From assembly GCF_012932495.1 (NCBI RefSeq), contig NZ_JABCNG010000006.1, positions 248,001 through 312,000 of the forward strand: a DNA stretch of 64,000 nucleotides. Direction: 5' to 3'. Every line of letters begins with the position of its first letter. The stretch's first letter is position 1. This document shows positions 8,592-17,070 of this stretch, one piece after another. The translations under genes were made by a program, and so were the position numbers. The DNA comes from Novosphingobium sp. SG919. Its GTDB lineage: Bacteria; Pseudomonadota; Alphaproteobacteria; Sphingomonadales; Sphingomonadaceae. The notes beneath the pieces were generated by a model that did not search any database, was not told the DNA's origin, and was given only the letters and a program-made list of their open reading frames with translations.

Positions 8592-8633
8592 ACCCTCGGA
8601 CCATTGCCCCCGGTCCGAGGGTTTTCCGTTTTT
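8592..8633 (+). terminator. terminator of the candidate small RNA
   Basis: Perfect 11-bp stem ACCCTCGGACC (8592-8602) with GGTCCGAGGGT (8612-8622), then TTTTCCGTTTTT. No protein gene ends nearby, so it implies a non-coding transcript or a long lolA 3' region. Confidence 0.85.
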
Positions 8634-8775
8634 GCGGTGTTGCGGGGCATCCGGTGGGCTGCGAACGGCACCCGTCTGCGCTTTCGGTGCTCACGACCTT
8701 TAAAGGTCGCTACGCGCCGGTTCTTGCCGGGCACCATTCTCGCTCCACCGGCCATCCCCGCAACACCACAAAAAC
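8628..8775. repeat. fold-back repeat, copy A
   Basis: Outer arms 8628-8657 and 8745-8775 are imperfect inverted repeats about 29 bases long (GTGTTGCGGGG matched by CCCCGCAACAC). The inner part, from GGGCTGCGAACGG (8656) to CCATTCTCGCTCCACC (8734-8749), is shared with the repeat at 21412-21563, including a GGTGCTCACG block followed by a small palindrome. The arms differ between the two copies but each pair is self-complementary. Confidence 0.8.
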
Positions 8776-8855
8776 CACGACTGCGATGTTGCCCACTCGG
8801 ACGTTACTCGTGATCCGCCTTGCCGGCCATGGCGGGGGCTCGTAAAGCGCATTCC

Positions 8856-9650
8856 ATGGTTTCTATCGCCACCTGGAATATCAATTCCGTTCGCCTGCGC
8901 GCCGATCAGGTCGTGCGTTTTCTGCAAGAACAGCAGCCCGATGTGCTGTGCCTGCAAGAGATCAAGGTGGCCGAGCATCTCTTCCCGCATGATGTCTTCG
9001 AAGCCTTGGGCTATACCCACCGCGCGATCCATGGGCAGAAGGGCTATCACGGCGTCGCCACGGTCAGCCGGTTGCCGTTCCGCGAGTTCAGCCGCTACGA
9101 CTGGCAGGACAATGGCGAAGCGCGCCATGTCGGCGTCGAACTGCTAGGCCCCACTGGCCAGGGGCTGATCCTGGAAAACGTGTACATTCCCGCCGGGGGT
9201 GACATCGCCGATCGCACGCTCAATTCCAAGTTCGGGCAAAAGCTCGATTTCCTGGAACGGATGACGCGCTGGGCGGACAAGATCGACCGTCCCACCCTGA
9301 TCGTGGGCGATTTCAACATCGCGCCGCTGCCCGAGGACGTCTACGACCACAAGGCCCTGCTCAAGGTGGTCAGCCACACGCCGGTGGAGGTCGAAACGCT
9401 CCAGCGCTTTGCCGATGCGCACGGCTGGGTCGACCTGGGGCGCAAGCACCTGCCCGCGCCGGAACGCAACTTTTCCTGGTGGTCCTATCGCTCCTATTGG
9501 CGCCAAAAGGACCAGGGCCGCCGGCTCGACCATATGTGGGCCTCGCCCGAATTGGCGCCGCAATCGGTGGGCCATCGCTTCGTCGAGGAAACGCGCCGCT
9601 GGGACCAGCCGTCGGACCACGTGCCCCTGATCACCGAGTTTGCCCTTTGA
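8856..9650 (+). CDS. xth: exodeoxyribonuclease III
   Basis: 264 residues of the exonuclease-endonuclease-phosphatase fold. Family motifs are visible: IATWNINSVRLR at the start, LCLQEIKV (metal-binding Glu), NVYIPAGG, IVGDFNIAP and a C-terminal SDHVPLI with the catalytic Asp-His. It acts as AP endonuclease and 3'-phosphodiesterase in base excision repair. ATG at 8856 gives MVSIATWN; an upstream in-frame ATG at 8829 is possible but would add nine unconserved residues. The stop overlaps the likely TTG start of the next gene. Confidence 0.94.
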   Translation: MVSIATWNINSVRLRADQVVRFLQEQQPDVLCLQEIKVAEHLFPHDVFEALGYTHRAIHGQKGYHGVATVSRLPFREFSRYDWQDNGEARHVGVELLGPTGQGLILENVYIPAGGDIADRTLNSKFGQKLDFLERMTRWADKIDRPTLIVGDFNIAPLPEDVYDHKALLKVVSHTPVEVETLQRFADAHGWVDLGRKHLPAPERNFSWWSYRSYWRQKDQGRRLDHMWASPELAPQSVGHRFVEETRRWDQPSDHVPLITEFAL

Positions 9651-10723
9651 CCACGCCGGCCGCCGCCACGCGCCGCGTGGCGCGCGCGCTTGACGCGCTG
9701 CGCCATGGCTGGGCGATCCGTGTCACCGACGCGGCCGGCGCGTTCGATCTGCTGCCGGCGGAAACGGGCTTTGCCCAGCCGGGCCTCTATGCCGCGCAGA
9801 TGCTGATTTCAGCCGCGCGCGCCGCCACGCTCAAGCTGACCAACCAGCGCGACGCCGCCCTGCCGCACGCCCCGGTGCTGATTCACGCGGCTGAACCGTT
9901 CACACTGGCGATGGCGCGCGATCTGGCCGATCCCGCGCACGATCTGGGCAGCCCCTTGCGCGGGCCGTTCCGGGCCACCCCCATCCCGGCGCCAGAGGCG
10001 GCCGGGGCAGCAATGGAGCTGGCGCGGCTGGCCGGCATCCTGCCGGCTTTCCTCGTGGCGAGCGGGGTGGATATTGCCGAAACCGTGGCGGTCGAAGACA
10101 TGGCCGCATTCACCGACCCGCTCAACCTGACGATCCAGGCCCGCGCCCGCTTGCCCGTTGACGCTTGCGAGGAAGCCGAAATCATCGCCTTTCGCGCCCG
10201 TGACGATTTGCGCGAGCATGTTGCCCTGATCGTGGGGCAGCAGGACAATGCCGTTCCCCCCCTGGTGCGGCTGCACAGCGAATGCCTGACCGGCGATATC
10301 CTGGGCAGCCTGAAATGCGATTGCGGGCCACAGCTGCAAGCCGCCCTCGCCCGGATGGCCGCGCAAGCCAGCCACGGCGGGTGGGGCGTGCTGCTCTACC
10401 TGCGACAGGAAGGGCGCGGCATCGGCCTCATCAACAAGTTGCGCGCTTATCAACTGCAGGACCAGGGCTTTGACACTGTCGATGCCAACGAACGGCTGGG
10501 GCTGCCATCCGAAGCGCGCGACTTTCCCGTGGCCGCACGCATGCTCGACCTGATCGGCGCGCGCCGAATTCGCCTGATGACCAACAATCCGGCCAAGGTT
10601 GCCGCGCTCGAAGCGCTGGGCGTGACCGTGCTGGAACGCGTGGCGCATCAGTTGCCCGCCAACCCGCACAACGCCCGCTATCTCGATACCAAGCGCGATC
10701 GCACGGGACATTTGCTGAAGTAG
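9647..10723 (+). CDS. ribA: GTP cyclohydrolase II with degenerate N-terminal domain
   Basis: 358 residues, starting at a TTG that overlaps the xth stop (TTGA); a GTG at 9677 is the alternative. The C-terminal half is a full GTP cyclohydrolase II: zinc ligands in SECLTGDILGSLKCDCG and the catalytic region LRQEGRGIGLINKLRAYQLQ. The first ~155 residues (ALDALRHGWAIRVTD, ISAARAATLKLT, LAGILPAFLV) resemble a 3,4-dihydroxy-2-butanone-4-phosphate synthase domain but lack the acidic active-site block. It makes the pyrimidine precursor of riboflavin; the N-terminus is probably not catalytic. Confidence 0.9.
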   Translation: MTTPAAATRRVARALDALRHGWAIRVTDAAGAFDLLPAETGFAQPGLYAAQMLISAARAATLKLTNQRDAALPHAPVLIHAAEPFTLAMARDLADPAHDLGSPLRGPFRATPIPAPEAAGAAMELARLAGILPAFLVASGVDIAETVAVEDMAAFTDPLNLTIQARARLPVDACEEAEIIAFRARDDLREHVALIVGQQDNAVPPLVRLHSECLTGDILGSLKCDCGPQLQAALARMAAQASHGGWGVLLYLRQEGRGIGLINKLRAYQLQDQGFDTVDANERLGLPSEARDFPVAARMLDLIGARRIRLMTNNPAKVAALEALGVTVLERVAHQLPANPHNARYLDTKRDRTGHLLK

Positions 10724-10747
10724 TTTAGGCAACGTCGCGACAGGCTT

Positions 10748-10775
10748 CGCCCCCTCCTCTGACGAGGAGGGGGCG
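10748..10775. terminator. shared terminator hairpin between convergent genes
   Basis: A 12-bp GC-rich stem (CGCCCCCTCCTC at 10748-10759 with GAGGAGGGGGCG at 10764-10775) around a TGAC loop, midway between ribA and the convergent gene ending at 10802. There is no U-tract, so termination is inferred from location. Confidence 0.6.
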
Positions 10776-10801
10776 GGGGTGGTGCGGGCCTGAAACCAGC
10801 G

Positions 10802-11101
10802 TCAAAACGCCCGGAACATCACCAGCCCCACGCACAGCACCAACACGGCAGTGCCAGCCACGCCCTTGGCAAGATCGGCCCAGGTGAAGCGGTCGAGATG
10901 GTCGGCGCGGAAGCGGGCATAGCCGCGCCCGATCGTGTCGTTGCTGGCAATCATGCCCACGTCGAGCGCATTGGCCTCGCGCTTGAAGTAATGCACGAGC
11001 ATGCCGTGCTCCTCGGGCGTGACATCGGGATAGGCCGCCAGCAGCGCTTCGACATGGGCACGGCGGGCAAGCGCCGAAGCGCTCTGGGTCTGAATGGTCA
11101 T
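10802..11101 (-). CDS. small tail-anchored hypothetical protein
   Basis: 99 residues. A polar, probably helical N-terminal part (TPEEHGMLVHYFKREANALDVGMIASNDT) precedes a single C-terminal hydrophobic helix (residues about 78-97, GTAVLVLCVGLVMF). Tail anchoring in the inner membrane is inferred. I do not recognise a family. It follows another small membrane protein gene on the same strand after 68 bases. Confidence 0.6.
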   Translation of the reverse strand: MTIQTQSASALARRAHVEALLAAYPDVTPEEHGMLVHYFKREANALDVGMIASNDTIGRGYARFRADHLDRFTWADLAKGVAGTAVLVLCVGLVMFRAF

Positions 11102-11169
11102 GGTCTTGGTATCCTGGCAAAAACGGGTTCGGCCCGCGCCACAGGCGGCGCAGGCAATTCACGGTTTTG

Positions 11170-11529
11170 TCAGGCGTGCGGAGGGGCGCGTGGGGTTCCC
11201 GGTGCCCGCAGCGGCAGGGTGGCCAGCGGCGGCCCGGTCGAACGGGGCAGAATATGTGGAGCCCGCGCCAGCGCCAAGGGGGCCAGCACCACGAGCACCA
11301 GCGCCACGGCCGGGACCAGCGGCATCGGCGGCAACGCTTCGAGCCGTGCCACTGCCACTTGCGGCCGCGCCGGGGCCACGGCCATTTCCACGGTATCGAC
11401 CGAGAATGCCGATCCGCTGCGCATGCCGACCAGTGCCGCCCCCGGCGCCAGCGCCGAAAGAGCAACGGTCAGGACCAGCAGCACCGCCCAAAGACGGCCA
11501 GCCAGACGCAAAGGCAAACGGCTCAACAC
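11170..11529 (-). CDS. hypothetical protein with two hydrophobic segments
   Basis: About 119 residues if the GTG at 11529 is used; the frame is open upstream, so the start is uncertain. Two hydrophobic segments (about residues 12-35, LWAVLLVLTVALSALAPGA, and 75-95, VPAVALVLVVLAPLALA) flank a short extracytoplasmic loop, and the tail is Pro/Arg-rich. No family recognised. It lies 37 bases after the beta-helix gene in the same direction, so co-transcription is likely. Confidence 0.45.
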   Translation of the reverse strand: MLSRLPLRLAGRLWAVLLVLTVALSALAPGAALVGMRSGSAFSVDTVEMAVAPARPQVAVARLEALPPMPLVPAVALVLVVLAPLALARAPHILPRSTGPPLATLPLRAPGTPRAPPHA

Positions 11530-11566
11530 GCCAGCAAGGTAGGGGCCCAGGCGCGCAAGGGCAAGC

Positions 11567-12571
11567 TCAGCGCCGCTCGAACCGGGCAATGCCCGGTCCC
11601 AGCGTGTTCTGCCCCAGGTTGATCCGGTCACCCGACCAGTCGGCCACGAACACTGTCGGGCGATTGAGGCCGGGCACCAGCCGCGCGGTATTGCCGGTAA
11701 TCGTCAGGCCATCGGCGCTGTGCTCATGCCCTTCGGCCGCGTTGGCGATGAACGTGCTGTAGTTTTCCTTGTCGCGCCCCTGGACGAACCAGTTGCCCGA
11801 AATCAGGCCAGTGGCGCCGATCGACAGGTCGATCATGTAGTTGGTGGTGTGGCCACGGCTGTCGTCAAAGCTCGAATCGGTCACTTCGATGCGGCCGGCG
11901 TGGCTTTTAACATAGTGGCCGCCGGTGCCCTGTTCAAAGCGGCTGCGGCGAATCACGACGCTCGCCTCGTCCCCGAAATAAAGCGAGTGCGCGCAGGACA
12001 GGCCCCGGTCGCAGCGCCCCAGCCGCGTGAAGGTCGATTGCTCGATCACCACGTGCCCGGCCGGAAAGTTGGCGGAAAGGATGCCCTGCTCGCTATCGCG
12101 GAACCAGGCATCGCGCACGGTCAGGTCGCCCCGCTCCAGCCGGATGCCGGCGCCGTTGGCATCGAACGCGCGCATGTTCTGGAATATCAGCCCTTCCACG
12201 CGCATCGATTGGCCGCGCATGACCAAGGCCGCCTTTTCCTCGCAGACCTTGCCATCAAAGATCGATTGCCCGGGAATGGCCGCGATATAGGCCACGTTGC
12301 CATGGGGTTGCACGCCGCAGTCATGCCAGGTTCCCGGCGCCACGCGGATGGTCCCATCCCCTTCGCCCAGCGAATTGATCGCATCCTGCAGCCGATCGAA
12401 GCCTTGGCCCGTCTGCACCACGGTAAACGGCGCGCTGGCCGCCCGCACCGGCGCGTTCTGCGCCAGCAATGCACCGGCAGGGATCGCCGCCAGCACGGCC
12501 ATGGACAGGAGCATCAGGCGCGCCCGCAAGGTGCGGTGCCGGCTCAGGCGGGTTTCGATCTCGGTCAACAT
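11567..12571 (-). CDS. secreted right-handed parallel beta-helix protein
   Basis: 334 residues. A hydrophobic segment at residues 20-37 (ARLMLLSMAVLAAIPAGALLA) after a charged start looks like a long signal peptide or anchor. The rest shows the repeated short-strand rhythm of a pectate-lyase-like beta-helix: VVQTGQGFDRLQDAI, GTIRVAPGTW, VRDAWFRDSEQGI, VVIEQSTFTRLG, VVIRRSRFEQG, IEVTDSSFDDS. Such folds often bind or cleave polysaccharides; catalytic residues cannot be assigned here. The gene starts about 100 bases downstream of recQ on the same strand. Confidence 0.75.
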   Translation of the reverse strand: MLTEIETRLSRHRTLRARLMLLSMAVLAAIPAGALLAQNAPVRAASAPFTVVQTGQGFDRLQDAINSLGEGDGTIRVAPGTWHDCGVQPHGNVAYIAAIPGQSIFDGKVCEEKAALVMRGQSMRVEGLIFQNMRAFDANGAGIRLERGDLTVRDAWFRDSEQGILSANFPAGHVVIEQSTFTRLGRCDRGLSCAHSLYFGDEASVVIRRSRFEQGTGGHYVKSHAGRIEVTDSSFDDSRGHTTNYMIDLSIGATGLISGNWFVQGRDKENYSTFIANAAEGHEHSADGLTITGNTARLVPGLNRPTVFVADWSGDRINLGQNTLGPGIARFERR

Positions 12572-12674
12572 GGTTTGTTCGCTCGGCTCCCCACCTATTG
12601 CAGGCAGCCTAACGAAAAATGGTTGACCGAGCCTTTAGGTTCCAGGGGCGCAAAGCTATGCGCCGCGCCGGCGG

Positions 12675-14486
12675 TCAGACATGCGCGCGGATCACCGCCA
12701 GGAAGCGATCGCCATAGGCATCCCGCTTGCGCGTGCCGACGCCGCCGATCGCGGCCATTTCTGCAAGGCTGGTGGGCTTGGCCGCTGCCATTTCGCGCAG
12801 CACGGCATCGTGAAACACCACATAGGGCGGCACATTGGCTTCCTGCGCAATCTCGCGGCGCAGCGCGCGCAGCGCATCGAACAGCGGATCGCCCACGGGA
12901 TTGAGCGCGGCGCCACTGCCCGCCTTGGCACGGCGACGCCCACCGCGTTCGCGCACCGGCGGCAGGACCACGTCCACCCGCGCCTCGCCCTTGAGAATTG
13001 CGCGGGCATCGCCGCCCAGCGCCAGGCCGCCATGCTCGGTCGGCACCAGACTGCCCCGGGCCTGGAGCGCGCGCGCCACCGCCTTGAGCAGTGGGGCCTG
13101 GTCTGCCGGCACGATTCCGAACACCGAAAGTCCATCGTGGCCACGCGCGGTCACACGTTCGTCCGCCACGCCGGTCAGCACTTTTTCAAGGTGACCCAGG
13201 CCATAGCTTTGGCCCGTGCGATAGACCGCCGAGAGCAGCTTCTGCGCCAGTTCGGTCGCGTCGGTCAGGCCCGGCGGCTCCAGGCAATTGTCGCAGTTGC
13301 CGCAAGTGGCAGGCGGGTCCTCGCCAAAGTGGCGCAGCAGCACGGCACGGCGGCAGGTGGCCGTCTCGACCAGCCCGGCCAGGGCATCAAGCCGCGTTCG
13401 CTCGCCCTGCTGTCGGCTCTGGTCCACTTCGGAGAGCCGCTGGCGCGCGCGGGCAAAATCGTCCGCACCCCACAGCAACAGCGCCACCGAGGGATCGCCA
13501 TCGCGCCCGGCGCGGCCGGTTTCCTGGTAATAGCCTTCGATCGACTTGGGCAGGCCGGCATGCGCGACAAAGCGCACGTCGGGCTTGTCGATGCCCATGC
13601 CGAACGCCACCGTGGCCACGATCACCATGTCTTCGCTGGTGACGAAGGCTTCCTGGTTGGCGGCGCGCGTTTCGGCCGGCAGGCCGGCGTGGTAGGGCAG
13701 CACCCGGCGCCCGGTCTCGCCCAGTTGCTCCGCCAGCTTTTCCACTTGCGCGCGGGTGGGCGCATAGACCACGCCGGGCCCTGGATTTTCGGCGATGAAG
13801 CGGGTGAGCTGGCGCAGCGGATTGTCGCGCGGGGCGATGCGATACTGGATGTTGGGCCGATCGAACCCGGCCACGATCAACCCGTCGTGGGGAATGCCAA
13901 GCTGTTCGAGGATGTCTGCCCGCGTGTGCCGGTCGGCCGTGGCCGTCAGCGCCAGGCGCGGCACATGCGCAAAGGCATCCATCAGCGGGCGCAGCAGGCG
14001 ATAGTCGGGGCGGAAATCGTGGCCCCATTCCGAAACGCAATGCGCCTCGTCGATGGCGAACAGGGCCAGCGGCGCACGGCTCAACAGTTCGCGGAAATGC
14101 GGCTGGCTGGCGCGTTCGGGCGCCACATAGAGCAAGTCCAGCTCGCCATTGCGGAACCGCTCGATCGTCAGTTCACGATCGGTGTCCACGCTGGTCAGCG
14201 CGGCGGCGCGGATGCCGTTGGCCGTGGCCGAGCGCAACTGGTCGTGCATCAGGGCAATCAGCGGCGAGACCACCACGCACGTGCCCGGCAGCATCACCGC
14301 CGGCAATTGATAGGTGAGCGACTTGCCCGCCCCGGTGGGCATCACCGCCAGGGTGGATCGGCCGGCCAGTACGCGGCCGACCACCTGGTCCTGCACCCCG
14401 CGAAAGCCGGAAAAGCCGAACACTTGCGCCAGACGCTGGCGCGCGGGCTCAAGATCGGGCGAAAGGTCGGGCAAAACGGCAGTCAC
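12675..14486 (-). CDS. recQ: ATP-dependent DNA helicase RecQ
   Basis: 603 residues with all domains: helicase core with Walker A PTGAGKS (50-56) and DEAH (146-149, AIDEAHCVSEWGHDFRPDY), the second RecA-like domain with the QETGRAGRDG motif VI, the RQC zinc cluster (CRRAVLLRHFGE then CGNCDNC), winged helix, and a C-terminal HRDC domain (LFDALRALRREIA through GVGTRKRDAYGDRFLAVI). It unwinds DNA 3' to 5' in recombinational repair. Length is normal. A DUF3592 gene lies 33 bases upstream and could be in the same transcript. Confidence 0.97.
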   Translation of the reverse strand: MTAVLPDLSPDLEPARQRLAQVFGFSGFRGVQDQVVGRVLAGRSTLAVMPTGAGKSLTYQLPAVMLPGTCVVVSPLIALMHDQLRSATANGIRAAALTSVDTDRELTIERFRNGELDLLYVAPERASQPHFRELLSRAPLALFAIDEAHCVSEWGHDFRPDYRLLRPLMDAFAHVPRLALTATADRHTRADILEQLGIPHDGLIVAGFDRPNIQYRIAPRDNPLRQLTRFIAENPGPGVVYAPTRAQVEKLAEQLGETGRRVLPYHAGLPAETRAANQEAFVTSEDMVIVATVAFGMGIDKPDVRFVAHAGLPKSIEGYYQETGRAGRDGDPSVALLLWGADDFARARQRLSEVDQSRQQGERTRLDALAGLVETATCRRAVLLRHFGEDPPATCGNCDNCLEPPGLTDATELAQKLLSAVYRTGQSYGLGHLEKVLTGVADERVTARGHDGLSVFGIVPADQAPLLKAVARALQARGSLVPTEHGGLALGGDARAILKGEARVDVVLPPVRERGGRRRAKAGSGAALNPVGDPLFDALRALRREIAQEANVPPYVVFHDAVLREMAAAKPTSLAEMAAIGGVGTRKRDAYGDRFLAVIRAHV

Positions 14487-14519
14487 GCGCCCGCCTATGG
14501 CAGATCAGGTGCCGCCCCG

Positions 14520-14999
14520 CTACCCCAACCAGGCGGCGAGTACCGGCGGCAATCCCACCACTTTGACCGCGTGCAGCGCGATACACAACAGCAACAGCGA
14601 CAGCACCGCCCAGGCGCCCCAGGTGAACGGGCCCAACACCGTGGCCCGGGTGGGATCGGCCGGATCATACCACACGGTATAGGCGCCCGATGGCTTCCAC
14701 CCGCGGTGCACCCAGCGGTGCACCAGCGCGCGCCGCTCGATCCCGTCAGAATCGCGAAAGCGGATTTCATCCTCGATATAGCGGGTATCGTCGCCATCGC
14801 GCCAGTTCCACCCGCGCGAGGTGAACATCGTCATGCCAAACGACCAGAAGTCTTCCGACTGCTGCCCTTCGGTATAATCGCTGCGCCAGACCATTGCGGG
14901 CGCTGGCTGCCAGGTGCCCAGCAGGCGCAGCGCCTGCCACACGCAGAACACGAAAAGCAGCCAGCACGCCAGCGCCGCAATGATCAGGATATCCGCCAT
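14520..14999 (-). CDS. DUF3592-like membrane protein
   Basis: 159 residues. Two membrane helices at residues about 3-25 and 125-148 bracket a soluble loop with a pattern typical of DUF3592 proteins: a strand carrying DTRYIEDEIRFRDSDGIE, then VWYDPADPTRATVLGPFTWG. ATG at 14999 is preferred to the GTG at 15005. No activity is known for this group. It lies directly upstream of recQ on the same strand. Confidence 0.65.
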   Translation of the reverse strand: MADILIIAALACWLLFVFCVWQALRLLGTWQPAPAMVWRSDYTEGQQSEDFWSFGMTMFTSRGWNWRDGDDTRYIEDEIRFRDSDGIERRALVHRWVHRGWKPSGAYTVWYDPADPTRATVLGPFTWGAWAVLSLLLLCIALHAVKVVGLPPVLAAWLG

Positions 15000-15052
15000 G
15001 GCCACCCGCCCTAGCGCGAATCCGCCAAGAATTTGCTGATGCCGAGAACGCG

Positions 15053-16249
15053 TCAGGCCAGCTTTTTCAACAAGGGCCGCACGATCGGCGTGGTCAGCAT
15101 GGTGCTCATCACCGCCATCAGCAAAAGCGCGGTGAACGCTTCGGCCGTGATGATCTTCTTGTCGAGCAGCACGTTGACGAAGATGATCATGATCAGCGCC
15201 TTGGTCTGCAGCATCCAGCCGATCACGCTGGCCTCACCCTTCTTCCAGCCCAGGATGCGGCCGGCCAGATGCACGCCGGCCAGCTTGCCCGCCACCGAAG
15301 CGACAAGCAGCAGCAATGCCGCGCCGATCACGGCGGCAAGGCCCAGGCCGCCAACCTGGCCCCACTGCGTGCGCAGGCCAGTGGACAGGAAGAACACCGG
15401 CATCACCGCCAGCAGCAGGAAATTGCGGAACGCATCGCGCCGTCCCTGTTCGAACCAGTGGGCATCGAGCACGGCCCCGGCAAGGAACGCGCCGACCATG
15501 AAATGCAGGCCCGACCAATCGGCGGCAAACCCCACGGCCGCCAGCCAGATCAAGGCGATGTGCCAGCGATCGTCTTCGCGCACCCAGGCCATCAGGCGCC
15601 GCAGGCCCCAGGCGGCCAGGGCGAAGCCCACCAGGAAAAGACCCTGGCGCCCGATACGCTGCCAATCGAGCAGGATCAGCGCGAGCACGCCCCAGATCGC
15701 CACGTCATCCATGCTGGCATAGCGCAGCAGGCGCTGGCCCAGCGCGGTGCGGAAAATGTCCAGCTTTTCCATCAGCAGCACCAGGATGGGCAGCGCAGTG
15801 ACGGCACAGGCCATGCCGATGCCGGCCACGCCCTGGCCCCACGTACCCTTTTCGCCCAGCCAGCCCGGCATGGTAAGCAGAACGGTCGCGGCCAGGCCGC
15901 CCAGCACCAGCGGCGTCAGCAGCGCGCACGAGGCGGTCACCAGCGTTTCGCGCGCATTGCCCCAGGCGTCGGCCAGGTCCAGTTCCACCCCGGCGATGAA
16001 CACGAACAGGCTGACGGCCCACCACGCCACGCCGTTGAGCGCGCCGATCACCTGTGGATTGAACACAAAGGCATAATAGGCCGGATAGAGCGCGCCCAGC
16101 ACACCCGGCCCGAGCAGGATGCCACCCACGATCTGCACCACCACCAGCGGGGCATGGTCGTCGCGGCGCAGCAGGCGCCAGGCCAGCCACGGCACGGCGA
16201 GGATAATCGTCAACGCGATCAGGAAGATTTCACTGGTGCCCATGCCCAT
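15053..16249 (-). CDS. Kef/CPA2-type cation:proton antiporter
   Basis: 398 residues with about 12 membrane helices. The pattern fits monovalent cation:proton antiporter 2 (PF00999): VVVQIVGGILLGPGVLG near residue 35, an acidic residue in FIAGVELDL, and AGIGMACAVTALPILVLLMEKL, the unwound-helix segment. No TrkA-N regulatory domain is attached, unlike KefB/C. Start uncertain between ATG codons at 16249 and 16243. It is divergent from the small gene at 16366. Substrate (K+ or Na+) cannot be told. Confidence 0.85.
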   Translation of the reverse strand: MGMGTSEIFLIALTIILAVPWLAWRLLRRDDHAPLVVVQIVGGILLGPGVLGALYPAYYAFVFNPQVIGALNGVAWWAVSLFVFIAGVELDLADAWGNARETLVTASCALLTPLVLGGLAATVLLTMPGWLGEKGTWGQGVAGIGMACAVTALPILVLLMEKLDIFRTALGQRLLRYASMDDVAIWGVLALILLDWQRIGRQGLFLVGFALAAWGLRRLMAWVREDDRWHIALIWLAAVGFAADWSGLHFMVGAFLAGAVLDAHWFEQGRRDAFRNFLLLAVMPVFFLSTGLRTQWGQVGGLGLAAVIGAALLLLVASVAGKLAGVHLAGRILGWKKGEASVIGWMLQTKALIMIIFVNVLLDKKIITAEAFTALLLMAVMSTMLTTPIVRPLLKKLA

Positions 16250-16365
16250 ACCCCGTCCCTGCCCCCATACTGCCCCGGCGCTGTGGCCGTGGGTCACATC
16301 TTGCTATGCATCAAGGCCGGCTCCATCTCTGCTGCTAACGTGCTTACGCAAGAGGGCCGACCACC

Positions 16366-16671
16366 ATGGCGTTTGATCTGCGAAACGCGCTGTTGCGCAA
16401 GGAGGAATACGAATCCGCGCGAATAGCCGCGTATGATTTTGCAACAACGGTGCATGCCCTCAAGGCCGTGGCGGCGCAATGGGGACAGCACCCCGTGCCA
16501 CTGCTCGATCGCATGGTGGAGCAAGGCCTTGCCGCCGCGCTAACCATGCTGGCCGGCCGCAGTGGGCAGCCCGGCACCGCCGTGGATGCCCAGTTCCTGC
16601 GCGCGCAGGCCGATGCACGCACGCGCTGGATCGCCCGCTACGGCGACCCCGCGCCCGTGCGGCTGGTTTAA
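16366..16671 (+). CDS. small helical hypothetical protein, paralog 1
   Basis: 101 residues, predicted mostly helical and soluble. The central block (LLDRMVEQGLAAALTMLAGR) and the end (VDAQFLRAQADA) align with the protein encoded at 16764 (VDRLAERGLHAALSILAEQ; VEARFLRRRTQDA), so the two are tandem paralogs. A good ribosome binding site is not obvious. No family recognised. It is divergent from the antiporter gene. Confidence 0.6.
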   Translation: MAFDLRNALLRKEEYESARIAAYDFATTVHALKAVAAQWGQHPVPLLDRMVEQGLAAALTMLAGRSGQPGTAVDAQFLRAQADARTRWIARYGDPAPVRLV

Positions 16672-16763
16672 CCCCCTCCGCAATATGCCTATGCCCCGCC
16701 TTAAAGCCTCGCCCGTCCTGCAAATGTTAGCCTCTGCCCGGCAACAACGGCAGGAGCGACGGC

Positions 16764-17024
16764 ATGGACATGCACCACAGTTTTTCCCCATCGGCAGAAT
16801 GGCGCGCGGCGCGCGAAAGCGAGCTGGAATTCATCGAGATGGCCCGCGCGATTCGCGACATGGCGCGCGAACTGGGCATTCCCCCCGAAGTGGCGGTGGA
16901 TCGCCTGGCCGAACGCGGCCTGCATGCCGCGCTTTCGATCCTGGCCGAACAGGCCGGGCCACAGGTGGAGGCCCGCTTCCTGCGCCGCCGCACCCAAGAC
17001 GCCACCAGCCCCCGCCCCATCTGA
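16764..17024 (+). CDS. small helical hypothetical protein, paralog 2
   Basis: 86 residues, charged and probably helical (ELEFIEMARAIRDMARELGI). It shares a length-conserved core with the product of 16366: a DR(L/M)xE(R/Q)GL block, AALxxLA, then (V)xAxFLR. It lies 46 bases upstream of fumC on the same strand and may be co-transcribed with it. Preceded by AGGAGCGACGGC. Function unknown. Confidence 0.6.
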   Translation: MDMHHSFSPSAEWRAARESELEFIEMARAIRDMARELGIPPEVAVDRLAERGLHAALSILAEQAGPQVEARFLRRRTQDATSPRPI

Positions 17025-17070
17025 CAAGCCCGGGGTCCACGCCGCCCCGGCGCCGCGAAAGGACCCCGGC

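Noticed and set aside
9600..9660. FMN riboswitch upstream of ribA
   Set aside because: ribA begins inside the xth stop codon, leaving no leader for a riboswitch.
12681..15014. 777-codon open frame on the plus strand opposite recQ and DUF3592
   Set aside because: It is rich in His, Gln, Arg and Gly with no domain pattern, and lies wholly antisense to a clear RecQ. High GC leaves such frames open.
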